This document shows positions 62,738 through 64,000 of a DNA stretch of 64,000 nucleotides, one piece after another. This DNA is from Pseudomonas sivasensis (GTDB lineage: Bacteria; Pseudomonadota; Gammaproteobacteria; Pseudomonadales; Pseudomonadaceae). Under the pieces are notes generated by a model. The model saw only the letters and a program-made list of their open reading frames with translations. It was not told the origin of the DNA and did not search any database. Position numbers and translations under genes: made by a program. The stretch covers positions 558,001-622,000 of the forward strand of contig NZ_JAAOWU010000001.1 of the NCBI RefSeq assembly GCF_013778505.1, in the 5' to 3' direction. How positions within the stretch are numbered: the first letter of the stretch is position 1; each line of letters starts with the position of its first letter.

Positions 62738-63418
62738 TCAGACCTCTACCCAGCGACGCAGCAGGTTGTGATAGGTGCCGGTGAGCTGAATCAGCGCGGG
62801 ATGATCGGGCACGTCGCGGGTCAGTTGCTGGATCGCGCCGTCCATCTCGAACAGCAACGTGCGCTGGCTGTCTTCGCGCACCAGGCTTTGGGTCCAGAAG
62901 AACGAGGCATAGCGCGCGCCACGGGTTACGGCGTTGACTTTGTGAAGGCTGGAGCCGGGGTACAGCACCATGTCGCCGGCGGGCAACTTGACCCGTTGCA
63001 GACCGAAAGTGTCCTGGATCTCCAGTTCGCCGCCGTCGTATTCATCCGGGTCGCTGAAAAACAGCGTGGATGAAAGGTCGGTGCGCACCCGCTCGTGACT
63101 GCCTTTAGGCTGACGCACGGCGTTGTCGATATGGAAGTCGAAACTGCCACCGGCGGTGTAGCAGTTCAGCAACGGAGGGAACACCTTGTGTGGTAACGCC
63201 GCTGACATGAACAGAGGGTTTTGCCACAAACGTTCGAGCATCGCCGCGCCGATTTCCTTGGCCAGCGGGTGGCCTTCGGGCAATTGCAGATTGTGTTTGG
63301 CTTTGGCGGACTGATGCCCAGCGGTAATTTTTCCGTCGGCCCAATCGGCACTTTCCAGGGCTTGGCGGATGCGCTGCACTTCCTCGCGAGAGAACAGGCC
63401 GGGAATGTGCAGCAGCAT
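62738..63418 (-). CDS. piuC: Fe(II)/2-oxoglutarate-dependent dioxygenase PiuC (PKHD-type)
   Basis: A 226-residue 2OG oxygenase. The iron triad His96, Asp98 (SFDFHIDNA) and His159 (GSSLHKV) and the 2OG-binding Arg169 ([10 protein letters not shown]) are all present. Encoded next to a TonB receptor, PiuC proteins are thought to act in iron or siderophore use and influence susceptibility to siderophore-conjugated drugs. ATG 63418 ([19 protein letters not shown]) is the family start. Confidence 0.95.
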   Translation of the reverse strand: MLLHIPGLFSREEVQRIRQALESADWADGKITAGHQSAKAKHNLQLPEGHPLAKEIGAAMLERLWQNPLFMSAALPHKVFPPLLNCYTAGGSFDFHIDNAVRQPKGSHERVRTDLSSTLFFSDPDEYDGGELEIQDTFGLQRVKLPAGDMVLYPGSSLHKVNAVTRGARYASFFWTQSLVREDSQRTLLFEMDGAIQQLTRDVPDHPALIQLTGTYHNLLRRWVEV

Positions 63419-63447
63419 GGGGCAATACCTGTAGGCAGAGAGGCGCC

Positions 63448-63466
63448 AATGGTATTGATTCTTATC
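63448..63466. promoter_or_regulatory. Possible Fur box upstream of piuC
   Basis: AATGGTATTGATTCTTATC agrees with the 19-bp Fur consensus at 11 positions, best on the GATAAGAATCA side. It lies 30 bp before piuC, in the region shared with the divergent receptor gene. Confidence 0.5.
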
Positions 63467-63623
63467 CGCCCTGTAAAACGCCATGACGGACGAGTCTGTA
63501 AAAACCGTAAGCCAAAAGTGTAAAGAATGTAAATTCAGCGCAATTAGCAATGTATCGCAATTGATATGAATACTTGTTCACCCTATATTCCGCGGCCTCA
63601 CATCCTTGGGGAAAGGACACGTC

Positions 63624-64000
63624 ATGTCGCGCACTACGCTAAAAACAACTGCCAGTTCACCGCGTTTGCTGGCCTCGGCCATCGGCGTCGCCCTCGGTGC
63701 CAGTTCTGTCGCCCATATGGCGCAAGCGGCCGAAGACACAGAACAAAAAGGCCAGCGCAACAGCATCTCCCTGGGCGCCACCAGCATCACCGGGGAAGAA
63801 CAGGACGCCACCTCCTACCAGGTCGAGAAAGCCTCTTCGCAGAAATACACTGCGCCTCTGGTGGACACGCCACGTTCCGTCACCGTCGTGCCGCAACAAG
63901 TACTCAAGGACACCGCCGCTACCTCGTTGCAGGATGCCTTGCGCACCGTACCGGGCATTACCTTCGGCGCCGGCGAAGGCGGCAACCCTCAAGGTGACCG
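63624..64000 (+). CDS. TonB-dependent siderophore receptor (Fiu/PiuA-like), N-terminal part
   Basis: The first 125 residues of a receptor cut by the window end. A Sec signal (MSRTTLKTTASSPRLLASAIGVALGASSVAHMAQAAED) is followed by the start of the plug domain with a TonB-box-like segment (QRNSISLGATSITGEEQDAT) and VDTPRSVTVVPQQVLKDTAATSLQDALRTVPGITFGAGEGG. Divergent from piuC, which supports a catecholate receptor of the Fiu/PiuA kind. GAAAGGA precedes ATG. A 143-residue frame from 63566 over the same bases is only a shadow. Confidence 0.92.
   Translation, partial: MSRTTLKTTASSPRLLASAIGVALGASSVAHMAQAAEDTEQKGQRNSISLGATSITGEEQDATSYQVEKASSQKYTAPLVDTPRSVTVVPQQVLKDTAATSLQDALRTVPGITFGAGEGGNPQGD

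Noticed and set aside
63566..63997. 143-residue plus-strand frame at the right edge
   Set aside because: Different frame from the TonB-dependent receptor, which has a clear signal peptide and plug motifs from 63624.

Overview
This window reads as chromosome of a fluorescent pseudomonad (Pseudomonas fluorescens group). The evidence is the gatCAB operon next to mreB, sspAB/petABC/rpsI-rplM, trpS with the long gamma-proteobacterial C-terminal region, RoxSR beside a multi-binding-protein dipeptide (dpp) locus, speC near the piuC/TonB-receptor iron locus, high-G+C codon use, and six paired inverted REP elements (REPINs) with the GTGGGAGGGGGCTTGCCCCCGA core. All assignments come from reading the sequence; no database search was run.

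Layout. 1-6.7 kb: start of mreB (minus), gatCAB, an RlpA-like lipoprotein, a CaCA-type cation antiporter, a carboxymuconolactone-decarboxylase-family protein and an AEC carrier. 6.9-15 kb: galactarate/glucarate catabolism (kdgD, alpha-ketoglutaric semialdehyde dehydrogenase, sugar-acid MFS transporter, garD) with a FadR-type regulator. Between kdgD and that regulator lie a zinc-phospholipase-C-like gene behind a near-perfect LexA box and a small acyl-carrier-like protein. 15.1-20.1 kb: sspBA, the cytochrome bc1 operon petABC, rplM-rpsI. 20.3-32.5 kb: aldo-keto reductase, LCAD-like acyl-CoA dehydrogenase, GlxA-type regulator, zapE, trpS, alpha/beta hydrolase, zapG, SbmA/BacA-type ABC exporter, RoxSR, SIMPL protein. 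32.6-35.9 kb: an A+T-richer stretch with a 921-residue protein of unknown function. 36-48.7 kb: four DppA-type binding proteins, an OprD-family porin and DppBCDF, a complete peptide uptake system. 48.7-49.4 kb: two small exported acidic proteins. 49.6-53.5 kb: an A+T-rich three-gene cassette (PLP-enzyme-like protein, FemAB/GNAT-like transferase, MFS exporter) lying between two copies of the 3' end of prfC. 53.5-64 kb: full-length prfC, an osmoprotectant ABC operon with CBS domains, a small Ig-like protein, a probable small RNA or leader, speC, a HicAB toxin-antitoxin pair, a Sel1-repeat protein, piuC and the start of a TonB-dependent siderophore receptor.

Most of the window is ordinary core genome. 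The most unusual parts are: (1) the cassette inserted at the 3' end of prfC and flanked by a 93-bp direct repeat, which looks like a small metabolite-making and export unit; (2) the LexA-box-controlled phospholipase-like gene; (3) the ACP-like small protein that lacks the phosphopantetheine serine; (4) the 921-residue orphan protein behind about 600 bp of gene-free A+T-rich DNA; and (5) a candidate RNA upstream of speC.
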